From: Hyphomicrobiales bacterium
GTDB lineage: Bacteria > Pseudomonadota > Alphaproteobacteria > Rhizobiales > Rhizobiaceae
Direction of reading: 5' to 3'
DNA: 33,340 bases
Assembly: GCA_012842935.1 (NCBI GenBank)
Contig: DUSC01000232.1
Coordinates: 1-33,340, forward strand
Below are positions 18,492 through 27,186 of the stretch, in pieces; position 1 is the stretch's first letter; the number at the start of each line of letters is the position of its first letter. Under the pieces are notes generated by a model. It worked only from the letters and a program-made list of their open reading frames with translations, made no database searches and had not been told where the DNA came from. Made by a program: the position numbers and the translations under genes.

Positions 18492-21056
18492 ATGCTCTAT
18501 TTTTCGCGCTGGAAGACAATCTCGATCTGGCTGGTGGTGGTGCTCGGCATCATCTACGCGCTTCCGAACCTGCTGCCGGCATCGATGCTGGCGAAATTGG
18601 ACAACGTTCCTTCCTGGGGGCCGAAACGGCCGATGACGCTCGGCCTCGACCTGCAGGGCGGTTCGCACATCCTGCTCGCCGTCGAGCGCGACGACCTCGT
18701 CAGTGAACGGCTGACCTCGGCGCGAGACGAGATCCGCACGGCGTTGCGCGACGCCAAGATCGGCTACACCGGCCTTTCCGGCAGCGGCCGGGTTGTCCAG
18801 GTACGCATCCGCGAGGCCAACGACGTCGACAAGGCGAAGACCGCGCTGCAGGCGCTGACCCAGCCTCTGTCGACAGGCGTTTTCGGCGGCACCACGATCA
18901 GGGAGTTCAGCTTCGACGAACCCGAGCCCGGACTGCTCCGCTACACGATGACCGACGAGGGTCTCGACTACCGGATCGGCAGCGCGGTCACGCAGTCCAT
19001 CGAGGTAGTGGGCCGCCGCGTCAACGAACTGGGCACGACCGAGCCGGTTATCCAGCGTCAGGGCAACGACCGGATCCTGGTCCAGGTGCCCGGCCTCCAG
19101 GATCCGCAGCGCCTGAAGGACATCCTCGGCCAGACGGCAAAATTGACCTTCCAGATGGTCGACCAGTCGATGTCGGTGCAGGACGCCCTCAACGGCCGCC
19201 CGCCGGCAGGATCGACGATCATGTATTCGCAGGACGATCCGCCGGTGCCCTACCTTATCGAGGACCGTGTCATCGTTTCGGGCGAAAACCTCGTCGACGC
19301 GCAGGCTACCTTCGATCAGCGCACCAACGAGCCCGTCGTCTCCTTCCGCTTCGATGCCAAGGGCGCGGCGCGCTTCGGCCAGGCGACGCAGCAGAATGTC
19401 GGCCGGCTATTCGCCATCATCCTCGACAACCAGGTCATCTCGGCGCCGCAGATCCGCGAGCCGATCCTCGGCGGCACAGGCCAGATCTCGGGTCGCTTCA
19501 CCACCCAGACCGCCAACGATCTCGCCGTGCTGCTGCGGGCCGGCGCGTTGCCGGCGACGCTCACCGTCATAGAGGAACGAACGGTCGGACCGGGCCTCGG
19601 GCAGGATTCGATCGAGGCAGGCAAGATCGCAAGCGTCATCGGCGCGGTCCTCGTCGTCGCTTTCATGTTCGTCGCCTACGGCTTCCTCGGCCTGATTGCC
19701 AACGTGGCGCTCGTGGTCAACGTCGCGCTGGTCGTCGCCATCCTTTCGGTGCTGGGGGCGACGCTGACGTTGCCCGGTATCGCCGGCATCGTGCTCACGA
19801 TCGGCATGGCGGTCGATTCGAACGTCCTGATCTACGAACGCATCCGAGAGGAGCGGCGCAGCGGCCGCTCGGTGATCCAGGCGATCGACGCCGGCTTCGC
19901 GCGCGCCATGACCACCATCGTCGATGCCAACGTCACCACACTGATCGCGGCGGCGGTGCTGTTCTATCTCGGCACCGGTCCGGTCAAGGGCTTTGCCGTG
20001 ACGCTCGCCATCGGCATCGTCACGACCGTGTTCACGGCCTTCACCTTTACCCGGTGGATGGTCGCCGAATGGGTCAAGCGCAGCCGCCCGAAGGAATTGC
20101 CGGGCGCGCTGATCAATTTTGTCCCGGTCGGAACGAGCATCCCCTTCATGAGGATACGCCGCTGGACGTTCGCGTTTTCCTCTTTCCTGTCGATCGCCTC
20201 GCTCGTCCTCTTCGTCACTGTCGACATGAACTATGGCGTCGATTTCAAGGGCGGTTCGCTGATCGAGGTGCAGTCGAAGGACGGCCCGGCGAACCTCGCC
20301 GATCTGCGCGCGAGACTTTCCCAGCTCAACATCGGCGACGTCCAGGTCCAGGAGTTCGGCAGCCCGAACGAAGTTCTGATCCGCGTCGGCTCGCAGGAAG
20401 GCGGCGACAACGCCGAACAGACTGTCGTGACCAAGGTGCGCGACGAACTCGGCGCGGACTACGAGTTCCGTCGGGTCGAGACCGTCGGCCCGACCGTCTC
20501 CAGCGAGCTGGCGCGCCAGGGAACAATCGGCGTCATCGTCGCACTGGTGCTGATCATGGTCTACGTCTGGTTCCGCTTCGAATGGCAGTTCGCCGTCGGC
20601 GCGATCGTTGCCACGATCCACGACGTCGTCATGACGATCGGCTTCTTCGTGGTGACGGGAATCGAGTTCAATCAGTCGTCGATAGCGGCGATCCTGACCA
20701 TCGTCGGCTACTCGCTGAACGATACGGTCGTCGTCTACGACCGCGTGCGCGAGGATCTGCGGCGATACAAGAAGCTGACCCTTCCGCAACTCCTCAACAC
20801 GGCGATCAACGCCACGCTGTCGCGTACGACCCTGACGGCACTGACCACGGTGCTTGCCCTGCTCGCGCTGTTCCTGTTCGGCGGCGAGGTGATCCGTTCC
20901 TTTACGGCGGCCATGCTGTTCGGCGTCATCTTCGGTACCTATTCTTCGATCTTCATCGCCGCCCCGCTGCTCATCCTCTTCCGTCTGCGGCCCTCGACCA
21001 GAGAAGCGTCGGACGACGGTGCCGCGGCGGGTGTGACGCGGGCGCAAACGTCGTAG
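18492..21056 (+). CDS. secDF: Fused protein translocase subunit SecDF
   Basis: This 854-residue protein combines SecD and SecF, which use the proton gradient to pull exported proteins through SecYEG. The first half has TM1 (about 12-28), the LGLDLQGGSHILL motif (50-62), a large periplasmic domain, and the five-helix bundle with GIAGIVLTIGMAVDSNVLIYE (from about 429). The second half repeats this as SecF: MNYGVDFKGGSLIEV from about 579 and SSIAAILTIVGYSLNDTVVVYDR around 728. Twelve membrane helices are expected. A single fused protein of about 850 residues is usual in Brucellaceae/Phyllobacteriaceae. It is followed after 6 bp by the Mth938-like gene, suggesting one operon. Confidence 0.96.
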   Translation: MLYFSRWKTISIWLVVVLGIIYALPNLLPASMLAKLDNVPSWGPKRPMTLGLDLQGGSHILLAVERDDLVSERLTSARDEIRTALRDAKIGYTGLSGSGRVVQVRIREANDVDKAKTALQALTQPLSTGVFGGTTIREFSFDEPEPGLLRYTMTDEGLDYRIGSAVTQSIEVVGRRVNELGTTEPVIQRQGNDRILVQVPGLQDPQRLKDILGQTAKLTFQMVDQSMSVQDALNGRPPAGSTIMYSQDDPPVPYLIEDRVIVSGENLVDAQATFDQRTNEPVVSFRFDAKGAARFGQATQQNVGRLFAIILDNQVISAPQIREPILGGTGQISGRFTTQTANDLAVLLRAGALPATLTVIEERTVGPGLGQDSIEAGKIASVIGAVLVVAFMFVAYGFLGLIANVALVVNVALVVAILSVLGATLTLPGIAGIVLTIGMAVDSNVLIYERIREERRSGRSVIQAIDAGFARAMTTIVDANVTTLIAAAVLFYLGTGPVKGFAVTLAIGIVTTVFTAFTFTRWMVAEWVKRSRPKELPGALINFVPVGTSIPFMRIRRWTFAFSSFLSIASLVLFVTVDMNYGVDFKGGSLIEVQSKDGPANLADLRARLSQLNIGDVQVQEFGSPNEVLIRVGSQEGGDNAEQTVVTKVRDELGADYEFRRVETVGPTVSSELARQGTIGVIVALVLIMVYVWFRFEWQFAVGAIVATIHDVVMTIGFFVVTGIEFNQSSIAAILTIVGYSLNDTVVVYDRVREDLRRYKKLTLPQLLNTAINATLSRTTLTALTTVLALLALFLFGGEVIRSFTAAMLFGVIFGTYSSIFIAAPLLILFRLRPSTREASDDGAAAGVTRAQTS

Positions 21057-21062
21057 GCGCCG

Positions 21063-21452
21063 ATGGCCGGCGGCATCGTCATCCGTCGCGCGCATTTTCC
21101 CGGGCGCGCGCCGATCGACGCCTACGGCAATGGCGGCTTCCGCTTCGCCGAGATGTCGCACCGCGGCTCCATCCTGTGTCTGCCGTCCGGCGTCCACGGC
21201 TGGGAGCCGGAAAATCCGGCGGCGCTCGCGGTGGACGACTTCGCCCGCGTGCTGGCGGAATCGGCCGACATCGAAATCCTGCTCGTCGGCTGCGGCAGGG
21301 ACCTCAGGCCGCTTCCTGCGGCTCTCAAGGCGGCACTGAGGGACGCCCGCATCTCAGCCGATCCGATGTCGACGGGCGCGGCCGTGCGTACCTACAACGT
21401 CCTCCTCGCCGAGGATCGCGCCGTCGCCGCCGCCCTGGTCGCCATCGACTGA
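21063..21452 (+). CDS. Mth938-like domain protein (NDUFAF3/DUF498 family)
   Basis: This 129-residue protein has the compact Mth938/DUF498 fold pattern, with the segments IDAYGNGGFRFAEMSHRGSI, LPSGVHGW and ILLVGCGRDLRPLP. The mitochondrial member NDUFAF3 is a complex I assembly factor; bacterial roles are not settled. The gene is 6 bp after secDF and 1 bp before a squalene/phytoene-synthase-like gene, so all three are probably co-transcribed. The ATG at 21063 sits right after the secDF stop; the short spacing suggests translational coupling. Confidence 0.88.
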   Translation: MAGGIVIRRAHFPGRAPIDAYGNGGFRFAEMSHRGSILCLPSGVHGWEPENPAALAVDDFARVLAESADIEILLVGCGRDLRPLPAALKAALRDARISADPMSTGAAVRTYNVLLAEDRAVAAALVAID

Positions 21453-21453
21453 C

Positions 21454-22305
21454 ATGAAGGATCCGATTGCCGAGGCGGTGCGCACCGCCGACCGGGACCG
21501 CTACCTCGCCGCGCTCTATGCGCCGGCGGAGCGCCGCGCCGACCTGATGGCGCTCTACGCATTCAACACCGAGATCGCCGGCATCCGCGATCGGATCCGC
21601 GAGGCTCTGCCCGGCGAAATCCGCGTTCAATGGTGGCGAGACATCATTGCTTCCGGAGACGGTTCGGGCGGCGGACACCCGCTCGCGGCGGCGCTCTTGC
21701 GCACCATCGCTGCGCATGACTTGCCCCTTGCCGCCTTCGACGCCTATCTGGAGGCGCGCATCTTCGATCTCTATGACGACCCGATGCCCTCTCGCACCGA
21801 CCTGGAGGGCTACTGCGGCGAGACGGCATCGGCAATGATCCAGCTTTCCGCACTCGTGCTCGATCCCGCCGCGGCGGCCGGGACCGCGGACCTTGCCGGC
21901 CATGCCGGCTGCGCGCAGGCGATCGCGGGATTGCTGCGTCTGGTGCCTCTCCACCGTCGTCGCGGCCAGTGCTTTCTGCCGCGCGACATGCTCGCTGCCG
22001 TCGGCACCTCTCCCGAGGCCTTCGTCTCAGGCGGGGACGAAGTCGCGGCGGCACGTGCGGTTGCGGCCATGACGGCGCTGGGCTGCGAACACCTGACGAC
22101 GTTCCTCGCAGGTGCCGGCTCGCTTCCGCAATCGTTGCGCCCGGCCTTCCTGCCGGCTGCGCTCGCAGCCGCCTACCTCGCCGCGATCGCCCGAGACCCG
22201 TCAGCCGTGCTCCGGCGGGGTGCCGAAATCTCGACCGTCCGCCGCCACTGGCTACTTCTCCGCGCGGCGTCCGGCCGATGGCCGGCGCCGTTCCCTTTGA
22301 CGTAA
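21454..22305 (+). CDS. Squalene/phytoene synthase family protein lacking catalytic aspartates (NDUFAF6-like)
   Basis: This 283-residue all-helical protein matches the squalene/phytoene synthase superfamily: RDRYLAALYAPAERR, LMALYAFNTEIAGIRD, QWWRD and LEGYCGETASAM occur in the expected order. True synthases need two DxxxD clusters for Mg-diphosphate. Here the first reads NTEIAGIRD and the second, where an N-x-x-RD-x-x-ED pattern is expected, reads AIAGLLRLVPLHRRRG. Prenyl synthase activity is therefore unlikely. The same loss marks NDUFAF6, a complex I assembly factor. The neighbour is NDUFAF3-like. Annotation pipelines often name it 'phytoene/squalene synthase'. Confidence 0.82.
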   Translation: MKDPIAEAVRTADRDRYLAALYAPAERRADLMALYAFNTEIAGIRDRIREALPGEIRVQWWRDIIASGDGSGGGHPLAAALLRTIAAHDLPLAAFDAYLEARIFDLYDDPMPSRTDLEGYCGETASAMIQLSALVLDPAAAAGTADLAGHAGCAQAIAGLLRLVPLHRRRGQCFLPRDMLAAVGTSPEAFVSGGDEVAAARAVAAMTALGCEHLTTFLAGAGSLPQSLRPAFLPAALAAAYLAAIARDPSAVLRRGAEISTVRRHWLLLRAASGRWPAPFPLT

Positions 22306-22367
22306 ACGTCAAACGTGCTAGTGATTCCCTCGGTCACGGCGAAACGGCCGCTGATCGGGAGGGGTGC

Positions 22368-22799
22368 GTGAGTCTGCCGCTGCTTGTGGCGATCGTCGTG
22401 ATCGGCATATCGCTGACCGTTGCCGCGGTGCATTTCACAGGCGGCAGCAAGGTCGCGCGTCTTGCCGGCGTCGAAGAGGCGCGGCGTGTCTTCGCGCTGG
22501 ACTTTCCCGACGAGACGCCGTCGAGCGTGCTGATCACCAGCGACGGGCGGTCCGCCTTCCTGTCGCTTTCCGGCGGACGCACCGGCATCGTGCAGAGCTT
22601 CGGCGACGGCTATTTCACGCGGATCGCCACGCCGGGTGACGTCGCGGCGCTGGCGCTTGGGCAGCCGGCCACCGTCTCGGTCCGCTTCCGCGACTTTACC
22701 TGGACGGGCGGGCAGTTCGCCTTTGCCGACGCGGCGGCGGCGAGCGCCGTCGCCCGCGCCCTCGACCCGAAACGCAGTCCATCCGCACCGGCGAGCTGA
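22368..22799 (+). CDS. Small membrane-anchored hypothetical protein
   Basis: I do not recognise a named family. Translation from GTG 22368, preceded by GGGAGGGG, gives 143 residues. An N-terminal hydrophobic helix (about residues 3-23, LPLLVAIVVIGISLTVAAVHF) anchors a soluble, probably periplasmic domain with alternating beta-like segments (SSVLITSDGRSAFLSL, TGIVQSFGDGYFTRI, VSVRFRDFTWTGGQFAF). The pattern suggests a small beta-sandwich or PH-like fold. It is 62 bp after the NDUFAF6-like gene and one base before the hydroxylase start, and may be translationally coupled to it. An in-frame ATG near 22278 would overlap the previous gene and add an unlikely charged leader. Confidence 0.72.
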   Translation: MSLPLLVAIVVIGISLTVAAVHFTGGSKVARLAGVEEARRVFALDFPDETPSSVLITSDGRSAFLSLSGGRTGIVQSFGDGYFTRIATPGDVAALALGQPATVSVRFRDFTWTGGQFAFADAAAASAVARALDPKRSPSAPAS

Positions 22800-22800
22800 C

Positions 22801-23760
22801 ATGCATGACTACGTCTTCCCCAAGGTCACCGAATATGCCATCCCGTTCTTCGTGCTGGCGATCCTGATCGAGATCTTTCTCGTCCGGACCGGGCGGGCGA
22901 AGGGCACGTTCGAGACCCGCGATACCCTCACCAGCCTGATGATGGGTACCGGCAACGTGGTCGCCGGCATCCTGCTCGGCTTCGTCTCCTATTCTCTGCT
23001 TCTGTGGCTTTGGCAGTACCGAATCTTCGATCTCGGCCTCTCGATCTGGGTCTTCCTGGGCGCCTTCCTGCTCGATGACCTGCGCTACTATTGGTACCAC
23101 CGTATCGCCCATCGCGTGCGCTGGGTATGGGCCGAGCACGTCAACCATCATTCCAGCCAGCACTACAATCTGTCGACGGCGCTGCGTCAGAGCTGGACGG
23201 GCCTGTTCACCGGGATGTTCGTGCTCCAGGCGCCGCTGGTCCTGCTCGGCCTGCACCCGGCCGTCATCGCCTTCGTCTTCGGCTTCAATCTGGTCTGGCA
23301 GTTCTGGATCCATACCGAGACGATCGGCAAGCTGCCGCGCTGGTTCGAGGCGGTTTTCAACACGCCCTCGCACCACCGCGTCCACCATGCCGTCAACCCG
23401 CGCTATCTCGACGCCAACTATGCCGGCACGCTGATCGTCTGGGACAGGATGTTCGGCACCTTCGTCGAGGAACTGGACGAAGACCGGCCGCGCTACGGCA
23501 TCGTCAGGAATCTCGGCACCTTCAATCCGTTGAAGGTGGCGTTCCACGAATATGTCGGCATCTTCCGGGACGTCGTCCGGCCCGGTCTCACGCTGCGCCA
23601 GCGCCTCGGCTACCTGTTCATGCCGCCCGGCTGGAGCCACGATGGCAGCCGCGCGACTTCGGAGAGCCTGAAGGCGGCATATGTGCGTCGAAATCCGGGC
23701 GAGGCGGGCAAGCCGGGACTGCCGGGCGCGGATCGCGCGGAAATCGCCCCGGCTGAGTGA
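22801..23760 (+). CDS. Sterol desaturase / fatty acid hydroxylase family protein
   Basis: This 319-residue integral membrane di-iron oxygenase has the complete histidine signature: H100-x3-H104, H113-x2-H116-H117 and H192-x2-H195-H196. Hydrophobic helices flank these at about 12-30, 47-70, 80-95 and 136-167. Members hydroxylate or desaturate lipids such as sterols, sphingolipids, carotenoids, ornithine lipids or alkylglycerols; the substrate here is unknown, and sterols are unlikely in this bacterium. ATG 22801 follows the stop of the small membrane protein gene by one base. The gene ends at 23760, directly abutting the convergent crotonase gene with no intergenic base. Confidence 0.9.
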   Translation: MHDYVFPKVTEYAIPFFVLAILIEIFLVRTGRAKGTFETRDTLTSLMMGTGNVVAGILLGFVSYSLLLWLWQYRIFDLGLSIWVFLGAFLLDDLRYYWYHRIAHRVRWVWAEHVNHHSSQHYNLSTALRQSWTGLFTGMFVLQAPLVLLGLHPAVIAFVFGFNLVWQFWIHTETIGKLPRWFEAVFNTPSHHRVHHAVNPRYLDANYAGTLIVWDRMFGTFVEELDEDRPRYGIVRNLGTFNPLKVAFHEYVGIFRDVVRPGLTLRQRLGYLFMPPGWSHDGSRATSESLKAAYVRRNPGEAGKPGLPGADRAEIAPAE

Positions 23761-24600
23761 TCAGCCGAGCTTCGGTTCGTCAAGCAGATCGGCGAAAGTC
23801 GCCGTCGCTTTCGCCATCTTCGCCTGCACCGCCGCCATCAGGTCTTCGGGGCGCAGAAATCCGCCGTTCCAGGTGGCGATGTAGTCGAGCCCGTCGGCGA
23901 CGCCGTGGTCGCGCGCATAGGCGAGGTTCCTCTTGATGCCGGCGATCGCCAGCGGCGATTTCTCCGCGATCGACCGCGCCAGCGCGTCCGCCGCGTCCAT
24001 CAGGCGGTCCCGGTCGGCGTGGACGGCCGAGACCAGGCCGATCGCTTTCGCCTCGGCCGCATCGAAGCGCCGGCCGGAAAAACAGAGTTCGGCTGCAACG
24101 GACGGTGCAATGAGCTTCGGCAGGCGCTGCAGCGTGCCGACGTCGGCGGCCATGCCGATGTTGATCTCCTCGACCGCGAAAGTGGCATCAGCGCTGGCGA
24201 CGCGGATGTCGCAAGCGGTGATCAAATCGATGGCCCCGCCGATGCAGGCGCCGTGAATTGCAGCGATCACCGGGAAGGGCGCCCGCTCGATCGCGGTGAA
24301 GGCGTCCTGAAGCGACAGGATCAGCTCGCGCATGGCGAACGCAGCGCGACCCGACTCGTTCCGGAAAAGTCTCGCGATGCCCGCGAACGCGGCAAGGTCC
24401 ATGCCGCCGCTGAAATGCTTGCCTTCGCCGGAAATCACCGCGCAGCGCACGGTCCGGTCGCGGCCGAGCGCGGCCATGACGCGTGGCAGGTCGGACCAGA
24501 ATTCAGGCGTCATGCTGTTCGCCTTGTCGGGCCTGTTCATGACGATGCGGGCCACCGGACCGCCGCGTTCGATCCTGAAGAAGGTGCTGTCGACGTTCAC
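23761..24600 (-). CDS. Crotonase-family protein, delta3,5-delta2,4-dienoyl-CoA isomerase-like
   Basis: This 279-residue enoyl-CoA hydratase/isomerase-superfamily protein has the oxyanion-hole segments EGKHFSGGMDL (59-69) and HGACIGGAIDL (116-126). It also has a dienoyl-CoA isomerase-like signature: D125 in GGAIDLITACDIR, E144/E145 in FAVEEINIG and D153 in AADVGTLQRLPK. These match the three acidic residues used by mammalian ECH1 in unsaturated fatty acid beta-oxidation. Simple annotation would be 'enoyl-CoA hydratase'; the ECH1 pattern makes isomerase more likely. It follows trmFO by 35 bp on the same strand and abuts the hydroxylase gene tail to tail. Confidence 0.88.
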   Translation of the reverse strand: MNVDSTFFRIERGGPVARIVMNRPDKANSMTPEFWSDLPRVMAALGRDRTVRCAVISGEGKHFSGGMDLAAFAGIARLFRNESGRAAFAMRELILSLQDAFTAIERAPFPVIAAIHGACIGGAIDLITACDIRVASADATFAVEEINIGMAADVGTLQRLPKLIAPSVAAELCFSGRRFDAAEAKAIGLVSAVHADRDRLMDAADALARSIAEKSPLAIAGIKRNLAYARDHGVADGLDYIATWNGGFLRPEDLMAAVQAKMAKATATFADLLDEPKLG

Positions 24601-24635
24601 GGCGGTCTCCCGGTACGGTCAGGCGGTGGTCGATG

Positions 24636-26045
24636 CTATTCGGCCGCCTCGGCGCGCGGGGCAAGCCCGAGCCAGCGGCGGCAGTCGTCGAGTGCGCGCG
24701 CCGTCATCGCCTTCTTCTTGGCGACGGTCTTGTCCTTGCCGCGCAGGCGTTTTCCTTCCGTCCTCGGCGCTTCGATCGGCGGAAACAGGCCGAAATTGAC
24801 GTTCATCGGCTGGAAGGAGCGCTTGCCCGGTTCGTCGTCGGAGACGATGTGGCCGCCCGTGATGTGGTTGAGCAGCGCGCCGAGCGCTGTGGTCGCGGGG
24901 GGCGCCTCGACGGGACGGCCGAGCCGCGCCGCGGCGGCGAAGCGGCCGGCGAGAAGGCCGATTGCCGCGCTCTCGACATAGCCCTCACAGCCGGTTATCT
25001 GCCCGGCGAAGCGCAGACCCGGCCGGGATTTCAGCTGCAGCGTCCGGTCGAGGAGAACCGGCGAGTTGATGTAGGTGTTGCGGTGCAGGCCGCCGAGCCG
25101 CGCGAATTCGGCATTCTCCAGGCCGGGAATCATGCGGAAGATCCGCGTCTGCTCGCCGTGGCGCAGCTTCGTCTGGAAGCCAACCATGTTGTAGAGCGTG
25201 CCCAGCGCGTTGTCCTGGCGCAGCTGAACGACCGCATAGGGTTTGACCGACGGATCATGGGCATTCGTGAGACCCGTCGGCTTCATAGGGCCGTGGCGCA
25301 ACGTCTCGACGCCGCGCTCGGCCATGACCTCGATCGGCAGGCAGCCGTCGAAATAGGGCGTTCCTTCCCACTCCTTGAACTCGGTCTTGTCGCCTTCGAT
25401 CAGCGCCCGGACGAAGGCGAGGTATTGCTCCTTGTCCATCGGGCAGTTGAGATAGTCCTTGCCCGTGCCGCCGGGACCGACCTTGTCGTAGCGCGACTGG
25501 AACCAGGCGATGTTGAGATCGATGCTGTCGAAATGCACGATCGGCGCGATGGCATCGAAGAACGCCAGCGCATCGGCACCGGTCGCCGCGCGGATCGCCT
25601 CGGCGAGCGGGGGCGCCGTCAGCGGACCGGTGGCGATGATCGTCTGGTCCCACGCCGCCGGCGGAAGACCGGTGACTTCCTCGCGCACGACCGAGACGAG
25701 CGGATGGCCTTCCAGCCGTGACGTCACCGCGGCGGAAAAGCCGTCGCGGTCGACGGCGAGGGCGCTGCCGGCCGGCACCTGGTTGGCGTCGCCCGAGGCC
25801 ATGATCAACGAGCCGGCAAGCCGCATCTCCGCATGCAGCAACCCGACCGCATTCGTTTCGGCGTCGTCTGAGCGGAACGAGTTGGAGCAGACGAGTTCGG
25901 CAAGCGCTTCGCCCTTGTGAGCCTCGGTGCCGCGCAGGGGCCGCATTTCATGGAGGACGACGGGAACGCCGGCCTCGGCGATTTGCCAGGCGGCTTCGGA
26001 GCCGGCGAGGCCGCCGCCGACGACGTGGATGGGGGCGTGTGTCAT
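24636..26045 (-). CDS. trmFO: Methylenetetrahydrofolate-tRNA-(uracil-5-)-methyltransferase TrmFO
   Basis: This 469-residue FAD enzyme makes 5-methyluridine at position 54 of tRNA using methylene-THF. The FAD-binding motif is [13 protein letters not shown] (8-20). Catalytic cysteines fit the Bacillus enzyme: C53 in LVCSNSF and a second in FDGCLPIE (C235). The C-terminal [11 protein letters not shown] and [16 protein letters not shown] segments are also typical. ATG 26045 is chosen because [12 protein letters not shown] places the FAD motif at the usual distance; the frame stays open to 26096 but codes for an unconserved leader. TrmFO and TrmA are alternatives across bacteria; Hyphomicrobiales generally use TrmFO. 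Confidence 0.95.
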   Translation of the reverse strand: MTHAPIHVVGGGLAGSEAAWQIAEAGVPVVLHEMRPLRGTEAHKGEALAELVCSNSFRSDDAETNAVGLLHAEMRLAGSLIMASGDANQVPAGSALAVDRDGFSAAVTSRLEGHPLVSVVREEVTGLPPAAWDQTIIATGPLTAPPLAEAIRAATGADALAFFDAIAPIVHFDSIDLNIAWFQSRYDKVGPGGTGKDYLNCPMDKEQYLAFVRALIEGDKTEFKEWEGTPYFDGCLPIEVMAERGVETLRHGPMKPTGLTNAHDPSVKPYAVVQLRQDNALGTLYNMVGFQTKLRHGEQTRIFRMIPGLENAEFARLGGLHRNTYINSPVLLDRTLQLKSRPGLRFAGQITGCEGYVESAAIGLLAGRFAAAARLGRPVEAPPATTALGALLNHITGGHIVSDDEPGKRSFQPMNVNFGLFPPIEAPRTEGKRLRGKDKTVAKKKAMTARALDDCRRWLGLAPRAEAAE

Positions 26046-26182
26046 GTCGGCCGGATTAGTCCCGGGGGGCCGCGAATGCAAGGAGCCGCGAATCATCGTG
26101 CCCGGCTGCGTGCCCCGCTATTCAACAGGATTTGCTTCCATTCGCGATTGTCGCCGTGTTTACGCAGGGCTAAGGATCGGGC

Positions 26183-26800
26183 ATGGTCCGGATGAATATT
26201 GTCGCCACGGCCGTTCTGCTCGCGTCCAGCCTGCTTCCGGCTTGCACGTCGCCCACCGCCGACCACACCGGCGCGGTCGCGGAGCCGCGCACCGAGCGCC
26301 TCTATGTGTGCAGCGGCTACGGTTGCCACTATAGGACGCGACTCGACCTCGGGCCTGCCGACGCGAAGCGCTTCGCCGAGATCATGGCGGCGGGCCGGGC
26401 CTCACCCCGGGCCGAACGCGAAGCCATCTCCAGGGCGGTCCAATACTACGAGAAGCGCGCCGGTGCTGCGATCGGAGTCATCGACGACGCCAAATCGGTA
26501 TTCGGCGCGTCGGGCGAACTCGGCCAGATGGATTGCATCGACGAATCCACCAATACGCGCTCGCTCCTGCTCTATCTCGAGCGGCGCGGATTGCTGAAAC
26601 ACCACGCCGTCGGGTCGAACGTCTCGCGCGGCTTCTTCATCGACGGTCGCTATCCGCATTCGACGGCGGTCGTCCGCGAGAATTCGGGCCAGGAGTGGGC
26701 GGTCGACAGCTGGTTCCCGCCGATGGGTGAGGCGCCCGAGATCCTGCCCATGGAGCAGTGGCTGAAGCGCGGCGTTTTGGGCAGCAACGATCCGGTCTAG
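26183..26800 (+). CDS. Lipoprotein of unknown function with possible Cys-His-Asp site
   Basis: This 205-residue protein has a lipoprotein signal peptide with lipobox LLPAC (C21). I do not recognise a named family. The mature region carries YVCSGYGCHYRT (42-53) with a cysteine pair, then QMDCIDESTNTRSLL (C118), YPHSTAVV (H159) and EWAVDSWFPP (D175). The spacing and order C-H-D, with 'AVDSW' after a beta-like stretch, resembles papain-like/transglutaminase-like cysteine hydrolases, but this is inference. The ATG at 26183 follows AAGGAT; Met4 (26192) is an alternative. It diverges from trmFO across 137 bp. Downstream 386 bp contain no coding gene but hold the small-RNA units on the opposite strand. 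Confidence 0.75.
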   Translation: MVRMNIVATAVLLASSLLPACTSPTADHTGAVAEPRTERLYVCSGYGCHYRTRLDLGPADAKRFAEIMAAGRASPRAEREAISRAVQYYEKRAGAAIGVIDDAKSVFGASGELGQMDCIDESTNTRSLLLYLERRGLLKHHAVGSNVSRGFFIDGRYPHSTAVVRENSGQEWAVDSWFPPMGEAPEILPMEQWLKRGVLGSNDPV

Positions 26801-26893
26801 CCGGCATCGCGATGTCGGCAGCGCCGCCCGGTTACGTCCGCCTAGCGCCGAGCGGTCGGTGCCGTGTCCAGCGAGGTTCGTGACCCGGCAGAA

Positions 26894-26939
26894 GGTCAGA
26901 AAAGACAACACCCGCCGGGGGAGGAGGTCCGGCGGGTGT
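26894..26939 (-). terminator. Intrinsic terminator ending the small-RNA array
   Basis: On the minus strand a perfect 9-bp stem (26931-26939 with 26908-26916) with a 14-nt loop is followed by TGTTGTCTTTTCTG, a U-rich tail. It is the last stem-loop of the distal small RNA. Read on the plus strand the same hairpin is followed by GTTTTG and could also stop transcripts from the lipoprotein gene. Confidence 0.6.
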
Positions 26940-27014
26940 CGTTTTGTCAGCCAGCGATCGGGAGGAGGAGAACGCCGGCCTTATTCGCCTTGGCCTGGGA
27001 GGAGGAGGGCCGCG
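26895..27014 (-). ncRNA. CcsR/cuckoo-type small RNA, distal copy
   Basis: On the minus strand three consecutive stem-loops each expose CCTCCTCCC, an anti-Shine-Dalgarno-like word. Stem-loop 1 is at 26992-27011 (4-bp stem), stem-loop 2 at 26949-26980 (8-bp stem, two G-U pairs, 16-nt loop), and stem-loop 3 at 26908-26939 (9-bp stem), which is also the terminator. Small RNAs with this loop word, in tandem and downstream of a DUF1127 gene, are the hallmark of the CcsR/cuckoo family known from Rhodobacter sphaeroides and found in rhizobia, where they act in stress and C1-metabolism control. The ends given are approximate; processing sites cannot be seen. Confidence 0.72.
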
Positions 27015-27172
27015 GCTGAATTCCATGTCGTCGCCGTTTCCGGCGCCGTTCGCTCCCGGGGAACAACACCCGCCGGGGGAGGAGGTCCGGCGGGTGTCGT
27101 TTCGGTGGCCAACGATCGGGAGGAGGAGAACGTTGGCCTCATTCGCCGAAGCCTGGGAGGAGGTAGGCTCCG
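26905..27172. repeat. Two diverged direct repeat units, period 158 bp
   Basis: Units 26905-27012 and 27063-27172 share the same order of three hairpins. The terminator-like hairpin is identical in both (26908-26939 and 27066-27097), offset by 158 bp. Differences in the middle stem keep base pairing. A unique 50-bp spacer (27013-27062) separates the units. Confidence 0.9.
27063..27172 (-). ncRNA. CcsR/cuckoo-type small RNA, proximal copy
   Basis: This unit starts 14-15 bp beyond the DUF1127 stop codon on the same strand, so it is probably cut from the DUF1127 transcript. Stem-loop 1: 27150-27169 (5-bp stem). Stem-loop 2: 27107-27138 (perfect 8-bp stem, 16-nt loop). Stem-loop 3: 27066-27097 (9-bp stem). 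All three loops contain CCTCCTCCC on the minus strand. Compared with the distal copy, stem-loop 2 shows one A-U to G-C compensatory change and two changes to G-U pairs, supporting a conserved RNA structure. The stretch after stem-loop 3 is not strongly U-rich, so read-through into the second copy is expected. Confidence 0.72.
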
Positions 27173-27186
27173 ACGAAATCTCGTCG

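Noticed and set aside
19407-21197. A 596-residue minus-strand open frame opposite secDF
   Set aside because: Antisense to secDF; extremely rich in Asp/Arg/His with no domain.
21454-22305. Carotenoid or hopanoid biosynthesis gene
   Set aside because: The DxxxD metal-binding clusters are missing and no other carotenoid or hopanoid genes are nearby.
26905-27172. CRISPR array or REP-type repeats
   Set aside because: Only two units of about 110 bp with hairpins and a shared anti-SD word; the DUF1127 context fits small RNAs better, and no cas genes or spacer pattern exist.
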